A DNA stretch of 64,000 nucleotides from Crossaster papposus (GCA_037893245.1 JBAIAA010000237.1:372001-436000), one strand, 5' to 3'; numbered from the stretch's first letter, positions 1 to 11,998 are shown. The notes: generated from the letters alone by a model not told the origin. Program-made: numbers and translations.

Positions 1-333
1 CAGCCCTCATACTAGTCATTGTATTAAATATGTACTTGAGTTGAACTTGCAGGCATTTACAGACTTTGGTCACAACATCAACAGGCGCTTGTGCTAGGCG
101 CACTACGCAGATCAAACACGTGTGTAAATTAGAGTTGTACCCAGCCTTCTGTCACAGTCTCCGAAAGACCTTTGATGCTTTGTAAAGTACCAGTCTAAGT
201 TTGGGGACTTCGCGCAAACATCGCGCGCGCCCTCTAACGTTACAGGCTTTTGACAAATCTAGAGAAAGTATTTGATGAAAACCTCGTTACCATGGCTACA
301 TCTTGCCCCATCTCTTGTTGCCCCATCTATTTC
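1..333. other. Unique sequence, nothing recognised
   Basis: This stretch lies left of the tandem duplication. I see no repeat family, coding exon or RNA gene in it. Confidence 0.6.
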
Positions 334-1407
334 AAGAGTGTTATCTCGTCTTGTTGAGATTTTTTATAATTATAAAGTTAGATCGGTTTAGAGAGGCTGT
401 AGCTTGCATTACTTTGTGCCATCCATGTCCATAGCAACATGCATTAAACCTCAAATTAGTGTCCCCTTCGCGCTAAAGTGCATACACAATGGGAAGATAA
501 ACGAGGTTCCCATAATTATATCCGACCGCGAGAATTGCGCCGTTGGGTTGTTTATATTAATTAAGTTGAGATAATTGGAGAGTGACCGGTCACGTGAGAC
601 GGTTTCAACCAATACAAAAAAAAGAGTCCGATTTTCACAGGAGTCTTATTTTCATATGACACCGGTCTTGACGCCAGCAAATTCAAGGTAATAGGCCAAT
701 TTATGACCGAGTCCTTTGGCATAAAATAATCCAAGTCGGGCCACGGGTGCCCCTGATATGAACCTTCGGCCAGCAGGTCACTGGTGATTATGATAAATGA
801 ACTGAGAGGAACGATAGATTATTCACTAATTCGCAGCTCAAACGTGAATAAAATATTTTCTATCACGCCAATCCGCCTAATCCTCCGCCCCTACCTGAAA
901 GAAAGAACATGTTAATGCTGTTACGTACTGAAACCCCAAGCCGTTTAAAGCTCGGGATGTCACACACGGCAGCAAGGAAATGAAAATAAAAGGAAGGAAC
1001 CAACGAGCAAAAGAAGGGGAACAATCAACAACCAGCAATTAATAAGACGGGAAACTATATGCTTGTAATTTATGAGAAATTAATGTGCATACTTTTAATT
1101 ATATTCAGATCAAAAATACAAATTGGAATAAAGTACGTTATTTATGACAATACAAAATTATACAATTATAAAGGAAAAGATTGGCCAATCCTTACGAGAA
1201 ATGAAGACCCGGTGAAAATAGGAGTAAACAGTGGCCGGGGTGCTCTGTTAGCCGGAAACGGGTTGCAGCTTGTCGATGTGATTTGCGGTCCGGTCCGAGT
1301 CCGACGAGGGGCGTAGACTGGAAGGGGCTAGACTGAAAAGGTCACAGGCTTGGCTGATGACGGAGCTATATACTACACGGGTATGATGGTATACCCGTGA
1401 AGAGCCT

Positions 1408-1456
1408 CGAGTCTTGAGTCTTGAGCCTTGAGTCTTGAGTCTTGAGTCTTGAGTCT
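1408..1456. repeat. (GAGTCTT)n microsatellite
   Basis: About seven copies of a 7-bp GAGTCTT unit with one variant (GAGCCTT). Just upstream is a short hairpin, CACGGGTAT / ATACCCGTG. Duplicated at 5016-5064. Confidence 0.9.
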
Positions 1457-1556
1457 GAAGCCGTGAAGACTGAGCGGCCACGCCCATGAAGTCCCGTCAG
1501 GGTGGCTGGACCAACTGGGCAGTCAGCGGCCCGCCTGCCCGTCGTGGTTTGACTAA

Positions 1557-2242
1557 TGGCCCAGTCACAATGTCGGCGATCTGTCGGGGATTAGTTTTGG
1601 CCGGGGGTCGTCGTAGAAAATAAAGAATCCTTGAACAATCCTAGCAATAATCCTAATAAAAGTGGAGCAGTCACATTGTCTGAGATTTTTTCAAGGATTT
1701 TGACCCGGTTTTGTCGAAAAATCGTGGGATTAGCCTCCGATCGCCTCCGATTGCATCGGAGACGATATCTGCGAGCATCTTTTCTTTTAATTTACTACGA
1801 TTCCACCGTACGATTCGTCGGAGACGATCACAGAAAGCGTACGAATCGTCGCAGGGCGCCTCCGATTCAGTCGGAGGGCGCCGGAGACCACTCGCAGACA
1901 TTGAATCTCAACCTGAATTTCAAATCCCACACAGAATCTTGCGACTAGTCTCAGATTATTCGGAGGACGCCTCCGATTAATCGGAGGGCATCGTAGGTCA
2001 TCGGAGATTGTGTCTGGGATGCCCAAAATGGGTGAAAAATCTTGCGACCAATCTTAAAATTTTAAGTTCAAAGTTGGGGACCGCGACGGGTGTGGCGATG
2101 CCAAAAAAATCTGCGACAAGCCGCAGGCGTCCGGAGAGCGCCTCCGACGGGTGCAAAATCGTGAGATCTGTCTCAAGATTTTGTTCAAATTTCCCGGTTT
2201 TACCCATCGCCGACGCATCGCAACTGATTTGTGACTGGCCCA
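1557..2242. mobile_element. Harbinger-like MITE R, copy 1
   Basis: The termini are TGGCCCAGTCACAA and its near-perfect reverse complement, flanked on both sides by TAA (1554-1556 and 2243-2245). A 3-bp TAA/TTA target duplication is typical of PIF/Harbinger elements. The interior is packed with CTCCGA/TCGGAG palindromes and lacks a coding frame of useful length, so it is non-autonomous. Confidence 0.75.
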
Positions 2243-2681
2243 TAACAGAGTAACAGAGGGTTCGGCCCGGCAATGTCTACCCATTTTATAGTAGGTCGGT
2301 ACATACCTACTTACACATACATTGTATAGTATAATGGCTAACATATTTTAGGGGATTCGGACACCGAGGATTAAGAAGTTAATCCTCTACTGGGTGGCCC
2401 ACCTGGAAATGTGGAATGTTAATTCCCGACTGTAACAGTCTTCCCCCCCTTAAGATCACAATGGGTAACATCGTTCTTCGGCGACGAGCTTCAAGCGGAC
2501 CGATACGTGTACCAAGGCGCTTGGAAAGTTGAATCATGGAGAAATATAAAAATCCTCCAATCCATACCTGAATTTTGATGAACCAAACCTTTTTATTGCT
2601 GTTCCTTCTAGTTTGATGACATATTCACGATAACCAGGTCCCTGTGAAACGTGAACTTGAATCATAGAATGCCGTAATTAA

Positions 2682-3067
2682 AGGGATCGTATACGTTTGG
2701 TAATTGGAACCCACTGTTTGTTTCAATCCTATATAGTTATAGATATATACCATAAAACTAACCTGTAAAAATTTCATTTCAAAAGGTGGTAGCGATTTTG
2801 AGATATTGCCGAAATTCTGGAGCGGTTTTGTCCAAGCAGGAAGAATAATCTGCATTGGAATACACACTCTGAGAAACGTCACTGCAGTAACGCTTCTCAG
2901 ATTCAATTTTTTTGGGATAAAAAGTGATATCTTTTTACATAACCGCAGTACTTCGAAGTGAACAGTTTCTAAAAATGCATTATACTATCCAAAGCTGCTG
3001 TACTTCTTACCAAGTAAGTTTCTATTTCCATTAATTTTTGGAGTAATTACCAAACGTATACGATCCT
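2682..3067 (-). mobile_element. TTAA MITE family A, reversed, copy 1
   Basis: Terminal inverted repeats AGGGATCGTATACG...CGTATACGATCCT flanked by TTAA (2678-2681 and 3068-3071). About 385 bp with no coding capacity. The TTAA target suggests piggyBac-type mobilisation. Confidence 0.85.
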
Positions 3068-3594
3068 TTAATTATACATATATACATCTTATCACAATGA
3101 CATATGTAAATTAGTTTTCATAAAACTAAGAGTTGACGTCCGATGTAGTTGCGCTGAAAACGTTCAATGACTGCCACACCCTTGCCGTGTGCACTGTAGC
3201 TCAACTCTCTTATGCAAATATTACGGGCTCCTTAGCTCGCGATAGAAAATGTAATTCAGTTCCACCGTGACGTTACGCTCGACTTAAGTTACAGGTGTCG
3301 TATGGAAATCATGAAACTCCTTTCCCCTGTTATTGATTAAACACTCTCACGTGACCGGTCACTTTCCTAATGAGTTCGTGTTTCATAGAGTCTAAATTTC
3401 ATGCTACACCGGCATTCAGGCAATTAAGTTAATGATGCAAGTTGCAACGACTGTTTTCCGAACTCGGCTGCAACCAGAAAAAGGGAAGAACGTATAGAAA
3501 GCAAAACATATTTTGCATAATGAATTACTTTGAGAAACTCGACTATTGACTTACATCTTCGGGAAGTACATGTAAGATTACCTTATAGGGTTAA

Positions 3595-3941
3595 AGGTCG
3601 CATACCATTTGTAGACATTGACAATTTTTACTACTGAATTATTAAGTTATATATCTACTGTCTTATTTGAAAGTAAATGATGATTCTAGGTATCCAGCAA
3701 AATGATTGCGCTTAGGTATTCTGTCGTTGTTCTGAAGATTTGACGGCAATTGATTGCATCCATGATTGTAAAACTTCGGACTGGTCACTAACCGATATTT
3801 ACTATAAAATACAACTCCCCAAATCCACCCATTCCTGATAATACAAGCAATGCCCTATGGTGTATCCTACCTTTACATCCACCCATTTATGATAATTCAA
3901 GCAATTACCAATGGTGTATCCTACCTTTACATCCACCCATT
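3595..3941 (+). mobile_element. TTAA MITE family B, 3' end cut by the duplication
   Basis: Begins TTAAAGGTCGCATACCATT. It shows the family B interior, then two full 54-bp copies of its tail (from 3825 and 3879) and part of a third where the tandem duplication breaks. Confidence 0.8.
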
Positions 3942-5015
3942 AAGAGTGTTATCTCGTCTTGTTGAGATTTTTTATAATTATAAAGTTAGATCGGTTTAGA
4001 GAGGCTGTAGCTTGCATTACTTTGTGCCATCCATGTCCATAGCAACATGCATTAAACCTCAAATTAGTGTCCCCTTCGCGCTAAAGTGCATACACAATGG
4101 GAAGATAAACGAGGTTCCCATAATTATATCCGACCGCGAGAATTGCGCCGTTGGGTTGTTTATATTAATTAAGTTGAGATAATTGGAGAGTGACCGGTCA
4201 CGTGAGACGGTTTCAACCAATACAAAAAAAAGAGTCCGATTTTCACAGGAGTCTTATTTTCATATGACACCGGTCTTGACGCCAGCAAATTCAAGGTAAT
4301 AGGCCAATTTATGACCGAGTCCTTTGGCATAAAATAATCCAAGTCGGGCCACGGGTGCCCCTGATATGAACCTTCGGCCAGCAGGTCACTGGTGATTATG
4401 ATAAATGAACTGAGAGGAACGATAGATTATTCACTAATTCGCAGCTCAAACGTGAATAAAATATTTTCTATCACGCCAATCCGCCTAATCCTCCGCCCCT
4501 ACCTGAAAGAAAGAACATGTTAATGCTGTTACGTACTGAAACCCCAAGCCGTTTAAAGCTCGGGATGTCACACACGGCAGCAAGGAAATGAAAATAAAAG
4601 GAAGGAACCAACGAGCAAAAGAAGGGGAACAATCAACAACCAGCAATTAATAAGACGGGAAACTATATGCTTGTAATTTATGAGAAATTAATGTGCATAC
4701 TTTTAATTATATTCAGATCAAAAATACAAATTGGAATAAAGTACGTTATTTATGACAATACAAAATTATACAATTATAAAGGAAAAGATTGGCCAATCCT
4801 TACGAGAAATGAAGACCCGGTGAAAATAGGAGTAAACAGTGGCCGGGGTGCTCTGTTAGCCGGAAACGGGTTGCAGCTTGTCGATGTGATTTGCGGTCCG
4901 GTCCGAGTCCGACGAGGGGCGTAGACTGGAAGGGGCTAGACTGAAAAGGTCACAGGCTTGGCTGATGACGGAGCTATATACTACACGGGTATGATGGTAT
5001 ACCCGTGAAGAGCCT

Positions 5016-5064
5016 CGAGTCTTGAGTCTTGAGCCTTGAGTCTTGAGTCTTGAGTCTTGAGTCT
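5016..5064. repeat. (GAGTCTT)n microsatellite, duplicate
   Basis: Copy of 1408-1456 in the second tandem unit, with the same repeat number and the same variant unit. Confidence 0.9.
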
Positions 5065-5164
5065 GAAGCCGTGAAGACTGAGCGGCCACGCCCATGAAGT
5101 CCCGTCAGGGTGGCTGGACCAACTGGGCAGTCAGCGGCCCGCCTGCCCGTCGTGGTTTGACTAA

Positions 5165-5850
5165 TGGCCCAGTCACAATGTCGGCGATCTGTCGGGGATT
5201 AGTTTTGGCCGGGGGTCGTCGTAGAAAATAAAGAATCCTTGAACAATCCTAGCAATAATCCTAATAAAAGTGGAGCAGTCACATTGTCTGAGATTTTTTC
5301 AAGGATTTTGACCCGGTTTTGTCGAAAAATCGTGGGATTAGCCTCCGATCGCCTCCGATTGCATCGGAGACGATATCTGCGAGCATCTTTTCTTTTAATT
5401 TACTACGATTCCACCGTACGATTCGTCGGAGACGATCACAGAAAGCGTACGAATCGTCGCAGGGCGCCTCCGATTCAGTCGGAGGGCGCCGGAGACCACT
5501 CGCAGACATTGAATCTCAACCTGAATTTCAAATCCCACACAGAATCTTGCGACTAGTCTCAGATTATTCGGAGGACGCCTCCGATTAATCGGAGGGCATC
5601 GTAGGTCATCGGAGATTGTGTCTGGGATGCCCAAAATGGGTGAAAAATCTTGCGACCAATCTTAAAATTTTAAGTTCAAAGTTGGGGACCGCGACGGGTG
5701 TGGCGATGCCAAAAAAATCTGCGACAAGCCGCAGGCGTCCGGAGAGCGCCTCCGACGGGTGCAAAATCGTGAGATCTGTCTCAAGATTTTGTTCAAATTT
5801 CCCGGTTTTACCCATCGCCGACGCATCGCAACTGATTTGTGACTGGCCCA
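5165..5850. mobile_element. Harbinger-like MITE R, copy 2
   Basis: Duplicate of 1557-2242 inside the second tandem unit, with the same TAA flanks. Confidence 0.75.
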
Positions 5851-6289
5851 TAACAGAGTAACAGAGGGTTCGGCCCGGCAATGTCTACCCATTTTATAGT
5901 AGGTCGGTACATACCTACTTACACATACATTGTATAGTATAATGGCTAACATATTTTAGGGGATTCGGACACCGAGGATTAAGAAGTTAATCCTCTACTG
6001 GGTGGCCCACCTGGAAATGTGGAATGTTAATTCCCGACTGTAACAGTCTTCCCCCCCTTAAGATCACAATGGGTAACATCGTTCTTCGGCGACGAGCTTC
6101 AAGCGGACCGATACGTGTACCAAGGCGCTTGGAAAGTTGAATCATGGAGAAATATAAAAATCCTCCAATCCATACCTGAATTTTGATGAACCAAACCTTT
6201 TTATTGCTGTTCCTTCTAGTTTGATGACATATTCACGATAACCAGGTCCCTGTGAAACGTGAACTTGAATCATAGAATGCCGTAATTAA

Positions 6290-6675
6290 AGGGATCGTAT
6301 ACGTTTGGTAATTGGAACCCACTGTTTGTTTCAATCCTATATAGTTATAGATATATACCATAAAACTAACCTGTAAAAATTTCATTTCAAAAGGTGGTAG
6401 CGATTTTGAGATATTGCCGAAATTCTGGAGCGGTTTTGTCCAAGCAGGAAGAATAATCTGCATTGGAATACACACTCTGAGAAACGTCACTGCAGTAACG
6501 CTTCTCAGATTCAATTTTTTTGGGATAAAAAGTGATATCTTTTTACATAACCGCAGTACTTCGAAGTGAACAGTTTATAAAAATGCATTATACTATCCAA
6601 AGCTGCTGTACTTCTTACCAAGTAAGTTTCTATTTCCATTAATTTTTGGAGTAATTACCAAACGTATACGATCCT
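6290..6675 (-). mobile_element. TTAA MITE family A, reversed, copy 2
   Basis: Duplicate of 2682-3067. It carries the one base difference I noticed between the two 3.6-kb copies (position 6577). Confidence 0.85.
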
Positions 6676-7202
6676 TTAATTATACATATATACATCTTAT
6701 CACAATGACATATGTAAATTAGTTTTCATAAAACTAAGAGTTGACGTCCGATGTAGTTGCGCTGAAAACGTTCAATGACTGCCACACCCTTGCCGTGTGC
6801 ACTGTAGCTCAACTCTCTTATGCAAATATTACGGGCTCCTTAGCTCGCGATAGAAAATGTAATTCAGTTCCACCGTGACGTTACGCTCGACTTAAGTTAC
6901 AGGTGTCGTATGGAAATCATGAAACTCCTTTCCCCTGTTATTGATTAAACACTCTCACGTGACCGGTCACTTTCCTAATGAGTTCGTGTTTCATAGAGTC
7001 TAAATTTCATGCTACACCGGCATTCAGGCAATTAAGTTAATGATGCAAGTTGCAACGACTGTTTTCCGAACTCGGCTGCAACCAGAAAAAGGGAAGAACG
7101 TATAGAAAGCAAAACATATTTTGCATAATGAATTACTTTGAGAAACTCGACTATTGACTTACATCTTCGGGAAGTACATGTAAGATTACCTTATAGGGTT
7201 AA

Positions 7203-7687
7203 AGGTCGCATACCATTTGTAGACATTGACAATTTTTACTACTGAATTATTAAGTTATATATCTACTGTCTTATTTGAAAGTAAATGATGATTCTAGGTA
7301 TCCAGCAAAATGATTGCGCTTAGGTATTCTGTCGTTGTTCTGAAGATTTGACGGCAATTGATTGCATCCATGATTGTAAAACTTCGGACTGGTCACTAAC
7401 CGATATTTACTATAAAATACAACTCCCCAAATCCACCCATTCCTGATAATACAAGCAATGCCCTATGGTGTATCCTACCTTTACATCCACCCATTTATGA
7501 TAATTCAAGCAATTACCAATGGTGTATCCTACCTTTACATCCACCCATTAAAATTCAAGCAATTACCAATGGTGTATCCTACCTTTACATCCACTTATTC
7601 CTGATAATTCAAGCAATTACCAATGGTGTATCCTACCGTCCACCCATTCCTGATGATTCAAGCATTTACCAACGGTGTATACGGCCT
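7203..7687 (+). mobile_element. TTAA MITE family B with expanded tail
   Basis: Family B element whose last ~54 bp (CCACCCATT...CTACCTTTACAT) is repeated five times, starting at 7433, 7487, 7541, 7591 and 7640. The far end reads CCTTTAA at 7685-7691, so the terminal repeat and the TTAA flank survive. This is a minisatellite growing inside a transposon end. Confidence 0.85.
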
Positions 7688-7921
7688 TTAATAATACCCC
7701 AAAAAGGAGACCCGCAAGGCCTATCAAAATATTCGATCCATTTCAGTTCACAAGTAACAATTACTTGAGCAGTGTATAGCAGACTGCTCAAATTTTTTAA
7801 AAATCATTACCTTTGTCACTGGCCATTTTCTGTTACTGACCGGTGATCTCTCTGTATTGTTACTTGAATTGTGAGTACATGCAACTTAACTCTGATAAGA
7901 AAACCTGCATTCAATGACCAC

Positions 7922-8162
7922 CTGGAGCCAATTTCACGGAGCTGCTAAGCACACAAAAATGCTTAGCATGAAAATGTGTCCTTGGTAAATGTTACAGACC
8001 AAATTTTCACGTGATCTTTATTGTTTTTGATTGATAATCAGCTGTTTTTTTGCTTAGCATAAAAAACACGTAGAATTTTGGCTGGTAACTTGTTTTTAAT
8101 GAGCAAGACGTTTTTGTGCTAAGCAAATTTGTGTGCTTAGCAGCTCCGTGAAATTGGCCCCT
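7922..8162 (+). mobile_element. MITE family C (CAGGGGCC termini)
   Basis: About 240 bp with long inverted termini, CTGGAGCCAATTTCACGGAG at the left and the complement ending AAATTGGCCCCTG at the right. Repeated GCTTAGCA/TGCTAAGC motifs lie inside. No ORF. A CAG start and short length would suit a hAT-type MITE, but I could not see a clear 8-bp target duplication. Confidence 0.8.
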
Positions 8163-8534
8163 GTATAGGCAAGATACAAATCAAATCAAAAACCAAAACC
8201 ACACATGAAACGGCCGCCGGGTTCAATCTCCTGAGCAACGCATCACCGCGCGCGCAAAGCGCAGACCCGTTACCATCGCAATGAGGCGCGCTTTACTGCC
8301 TCTGATCCTCCTCCCACACACACACACGCGACCATTATGCTCGATCACTCACACAATGCGTGAATAGCCTTATATCCTGCTCACACAAATTTACCTACCC
8401 CTCCCTGTAGGAAGTCAGTGTAGTCGAACCACCGTAGCGCAGTGTAGCCTTCCCTGTTGTGTAGAGATATTATTATCGTCTTCTTCATTCCAATCGTCCA
8501 ACCTCATCATTTTTAGCTCTCTCGTTTTTCTCAG
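8163..8534 (+). promoter_or_regulatory. Possible promoter/5' region of the three-exon gene
   Basis: GC-rich, CpG-containing stretch (GCGCGCGCAAAGCGC near 8250) upstream of the first recognised exon, ending in a pyrimidine tract with CAG at 8532-8534. A 28-codon ATG frame (from 8281) opens with a hydrophobic run but has no other support. No TATA box or initiator was identified with confidence. Confidence 0.25.
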
Positions 8535-8592
8535 CTTGGGATTTTAGAGCAATATAGATCTGACATGACGCTACTTTTCAACTGGCCGAGGA
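8535..8592 (+). CDS. Proposed exon 1 of a small Cys-rich protein gene
   Basis: A pyrimidine tract and CAG end at 8534, and a good donor (GTGAGT) starts at 8593. The ATG at 8565 gives MTLLFNWPR plus one base, a phase-1 junction. The exon is also open in the same frame from 8535, so it might be internal, with upstream coding sequence not recognised; an in-frame TAG lies before the acceptor. The one leftover base fits the exon at 15820. The link to that exon is inference from phase and strand; the intervening intron would be 7.2 kb and full of repeats. Confidence 0.35.
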
Positions 8593-8881
8593 GTGAGTAT
8601 AATAATGAATTGACCGTTTTTGCATAAAATTCTGCATCGTTCTTTCCAATTATATATTATAAACAGTAATCGTGATGGCTTTTATTATACACTGTTGCAT
8701 CTTAGTATCACTCAGCGTATAAGGTTCGGCGAGCCAACGTGGTGTGAAATCGCATAATCTGCAAGATTTAACCAGCATTATAATATAATGTGTGAATACA
8801 CCAAGTGAATTTTCCGTTTCGGTTTTTATTTTCGGTTTTTGTTTCGATTTATTTCGGTTTTTCCACAACATTATAGCTTAA

Positions 8882-9256
8882 AGGGATCGTATACGTTTGG
8901 TAATTGGAACCCACTGTTTGTTTCAATCCTTTATAGTTATAGATATATACCAAACCTGTAAAAAAAATATTTCAAAAGGTGGTAGCGATTTTGAGATATT
9001 GCCGAAAATCTGGAGCGGTTATGTCCGCGCAGGAAGAATAATCTGCATTGGAATACACAATCTGAGAAACTGCAGTAACGCTTCTCAGATTCAAATTTTT
9101 GGGGATAAAAAGTGATATATTTTTCCATAACCGCAGTACTTCGACGTGAACAGTTTCTAAAAATGCATTATACTATCCAAAGCTGCTGTACTTCTTACCA
9201 AGTAAGTTGTTATTGCCATTAATATTTGGAGTAATTACCAAACGTATACGATCCCT
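8882..9256 (-). mobile_element. TTAA MITE family A, reversed
   Basis: Complete termini with TTAA at 8878-8881 and 9257-9260. Lies in intron 1 of the proposed gene. Confidence 0.85.
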
Positions 9257-9260
9257 TTAA

Positions 9261-9466
9261 CCAACCCGAACTGACCCAAACATCTAAAACGCAAAACCGA
9301 AACTCACCCAACCCAACTGAAAAGATTGAAAAACCGACCCGACCCGACCCCGAAGTCGATTTCGGGTCGGGTCGGTTTCGGGTCGGTTTCGGGTCGGGTC
9401 GGGTCGGGTCGGGTCGGTTTCGGGTCGGGTCGGTTTCGAATTGCTTTCGATTTCAGGTCGGTTTTG
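9261..9466. repeat. GGGTCGG minisatellite with strand switch
   Basis: Degenerate CCGACCC units (9261-9355) switch at about 9358 to GGGTCGG/TTTCGGGTCGG units. The two halves are therefore inverted relative to each other. Open frames here are a by-product of the repeat. Confidence 0.85.
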
Positions 9467-9623
9467 CACAACATTGCCACGAATTCCGTGACAATAATTA
9501 TAATGATCATTGTTTGTATATGAATACTTTATTGTAATGTTTTAGAATATGAAATTAGCCTAGTAATACAATCAACGTTTATTATCTTGTTTTGTGCTGG
9601 GCGGATTATTAATAAGCCATTAA

Positions 9624-9812
9624 AGGTAGGATACACCATTGGTAATTGCTTGAATTATCAGAAATGGGTGGATTTGGGGGTTGTATTTTATACATGGAGT
9701 AAATATTGTTTAACCGACCTGTCCGAAGTTTTACAATCATGGATGCCGAGAAAAGGACGAAAAACAGCATTTGTTTTTTTCAACCGGCGTCGAGCAGTTA
9801 TTCTTTCAGAAC
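9624..9812 (-). mobile_element. Truncated TTAA MITE family B, reversed
   Basis: Starts TTAAAGGTAGGATACACCAT and follows the reversed family B sequence to CGAGCAGTTATTCTT. The distal half is missing. Confidence 0.8.
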
Positions 9813-10257
9813 CACACATCTCACTAAATAGTATTACCGTGGTGTTACCGCAAACTACTTATCTAAAATGCATTGAATTGCAATTATTTACATAAATAAT
9901 TAATCTTTAATTACCAACACGTAGCGATGTACAAACGCAAGTACATGCACATTACCTATACGTGGAGCAGAAGACACGAGTTACGTCAAGTGTGACTAGA
10001 CAAGGTTACATTAATAATAATGTAAATTCACAACTTCGCCGCACATACTATTCATTTCAAAGCTCTTTTTTTTTAAATATTGACATCGATATTAAAGTAG
10101 GTGTGTCCTCGCCCTTTTCCAAAATTTCGAATTTCTTTTCTGAACAAATTGTTGAAGGATTAATTATAATGTACTCTAACGAATACATTTTTGCTTGTTT
10201 GCATTGGCAGGCCTTTCCACGGTTAAAAACAAGCGGTTTCTATCATTAATACCTTAA
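9813..10257. other. AT-rich intronic sequence
   Basis: No repeat family or exon recognised between the truncated B element and the next A element. Confidence 0.5.
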
Positions 10258-10645
10258 AGGGATCGTATACGTTTGGTAATTACTCCAAGTATTAAAGGCA
10301 ATAAAAACTTACTTGGTAAGAAGTACAGCAGCTTTGGATAGTATAATGCATTTTTGGAAACTGTTCATTTCGAAGTACTGCGGTTAATGAAAAAAGATAT
10401 CACTTTTTATCCCAAAAAAATTGAATCTGAGAAGCGTTACTGCAGTGACGTTTCTCAGATTGTGTATTCCAATGCAGATTATTCTTCCTGCGTGGACATA
10501 ACCGCTCCAGATTTTTGGCAATATCTTAAAATCGCTACCACCTTTTGAAATGAAATTTGTACAGGTTAGTTTTATGGTATATATCTATAACTATATAAGA
10601 TGGAAACAAACAGTGGGTTCTAATTACCTAACGTATACGATCCCT
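10258..10645 (+). mobile_element. TTAA MITE family A
   Basis: Complete element with TTAA at 10254-10257 and 10646-10649. Confidence 0.85.
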
Positions 10646-10649
10646 TTAA

Positions 10650-11020
10650 TCGTTAGTTTGGTCTTTCGCCAACGTCAACATATAATGTATGCGGATATAA
10701 CCAAGAAGCTCGCGTCTATTTCACAGAAACGATAAACACGCAATAGGCCCACGCAATTATATTTAAGGTCACAATCAATGTTAATGGGCTCGAAAACCAG
10801 GAATATATCTTGTGTTTTGTATAGGCTATGTAAAAAGCTACGTTTCGTCTAAAAATACACATATCACAAAATATTTAATGTATAATAGAAAACTAAAGAT
10901 TAAAATCAAAAGTTAATAACATATATTTTAAACAAGGTTTTACATAGGTATAATATTTTTTTGTAAGCCTTATTTGTTTAAACGAAACTTTAAACAAATG
11001 GGTGTCTGTTGTTATTAACA
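10650..11020. other. AT-rich intronic sequence
   Basis: Nothing recognisable apart from low-complexity A/T sequence. Confidence 0.5.
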
Positions 11021-11024
11021 TTAA

Positions 11025-11391
11025 AGGTAGGATATACCATTTGCAGATATCGAAATTATGACGAATATGACGAATTATTAACAAAAATCTTACTTATTTG
11101 AAAGTAAATAACGCTGTAGGCATCCGGCTAAAAAATTGCGCTAGATATCCGAAAAATGCAATTTTATATCAAAACATTCACGATCGCCGGACGATGTTCG
11201 CCAAAAAAAATAAAAAAAAATAAGAACCCATGCCCGACGCCGGTTGAAAACGAACGCCGTTTTTCTTGCTTTTCTCAACATCTATGATTGTAAACCTTCG
11301 GACAGGTCAGTTAAACAATATTTACTATAAATTACAACCCCCCAAAACCATCTCATCATCATTCAAGCAATTACCAATGGTGTTCTACCTT
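11025..11391 (+). mobile_element. TTAA MITE family B
   Basis: TTAA then AGGTAGGATATACCATTTGC at the left; the right end reads GGTGTTCTACCTTTA. The right TTAA is degenerate. Confidence 0.8.
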
Positions 11392-11519
11392 TACAGATAT
11401 CAAAATAAAGAAAAACCTCGTAACGCCATTATAAAGAATTCCCTTTCCCGATAACATCCAGTGTTTTCCCGATAATTAGTGTCATGTACTTTTAGGAAAC
11501 ACACTATATAGGCACAGGT

Positions 11520-11970
11520 GTTGAACGAATCAACATAATTAAGTGGCAATTATTTCAGACCTATATTGCCCCGTCTTCTGCCCAGTACAACCATATAGAA
11601 AGAACGCGCCACCTATCTGATACGCGCCACATATACACGATTCAGATATCTAGGACCAATACTAAATTCTATGGGGAACGTGCCTATGGCACTATAGCTG
11701 CACGACTATGGAACTCTATCCCTCTCCACATACGCAATGCATCATCTGTCGACAATTTCAAACGAGCTCTCAAAACATTCATGCTCTCCCCTTAAGTGCC
11801 CAATATTGTTCCATATTATGTATATTTTGTAGCGTTTATTGTTTAATTGTTTATTTGTGTAGTTTAATTATTTATGTTTGATATTATATGAATTTAATGT
11901 GCTGAATATTTTATGAATATTATGCGCTATATAAATGTTTCGTTATTATTATTATTATTATTATTATTAT
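11520..11970 (+). mobile_element. CR1/L2-like LINE, 3' end fragment
   Basis: A frame from 11655 to the stop at 11793 reads TKFYGERAYGTIAARLWNSI and on through FKRALKTFMLSP. That is the typical C-terminus of CR1/L2/Rex-type reverse transcriptases (GeRsF...WNsLP...sldsFkr.LKt). The 3' UTR ends GCGCTATATAAATG followed by (ATT)n at 11943-11970. Strongly 5'-truncated, as usual for LINE copies; the left limit is uncertain. Confidence 0.8.
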
Positions 11971-11998
11971 GTCGATATAGATGGCGATTGCCGTGTTA

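Larger units (their letters stand above)
571..3374. mobile_element. Candidate 2.8-kb TIR element Q, copy 1
   Basis: Inverted termini centred on GTGACCGGTCACGTGAG lie at 571-613 and, reversed, at 3332-3374. Similarity continues inward, with gaps, for roughly 90 bp to TATGACACCGG and its counterpart. No transposase is seen, and MITEs R and A lie inside. Target duplication was not resolved. It could instead be two solo copies of a palindromic element in opposite orientation. Confidence 0.4.
334..3941. repeat. Tandem duplication, copy 1 (3,608 bp)
   Basis: The sequence from AAGAGTGTTATCTCG onward recurs at a constant offset of 3,608 bp. The two copies look almost identical; by eye I noticed one substitution (C at 2969, A at 6577). 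The unit holds element Q, MITE R, a family A MITE and a family B MITE. The right breakpoint falls inside a 54-bp repeat at the tail of the B element. The high identity means either a very recent duplication or an assembly or haplotype artefact. Confidence 0.95.
4179..6982. mobile_element. Candidate TIR element Q, copy 2
   Basis: Duplicate of 571-3374 carried by the tandem duplication; same inverted termini and the same nested MITEs. Confidence 0.4.
3942..7549. repeat. Tandem duplication, copy 2 (3,608 bp)
   Basis: Second direct copy of 334-3941, abutting it with no spacer. At the junction the sequence CCACCCATT runs straight into AAGAGTG, whereas at the outer right end CCACCCATTA continues into further copies of the 54-bp tail repeat. 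All included elements are present at +3,608. Confidence 0.95.

Noticed and set aside
582-598. GTGACCGGTCACGTGAG as a host transcription-factor site
   Set aside because: It recurs inverted at 3346-3362 with extended flanking similarity, which fits a transposon terminus better.
1059-1316. 85-codon open frame duplicated at 4667-4924
   Set aside because: It is identical only because the whole 3.6-kb segment is duplicated. Composition is AT-rich, no domain is seen, and it lies within candidate element Q.
1631-2344. Several overlapping ORFs on both strands
   Set aside because: They run through the palindromic interior of MITE R. Frames open on both strands reflect the repeated CTCCGA words.
9284-9523. 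Pro/Arg/Thr-rich ORFs
   Set aside because: Produced by the GGGTCGG minisatellite, open on both strands.
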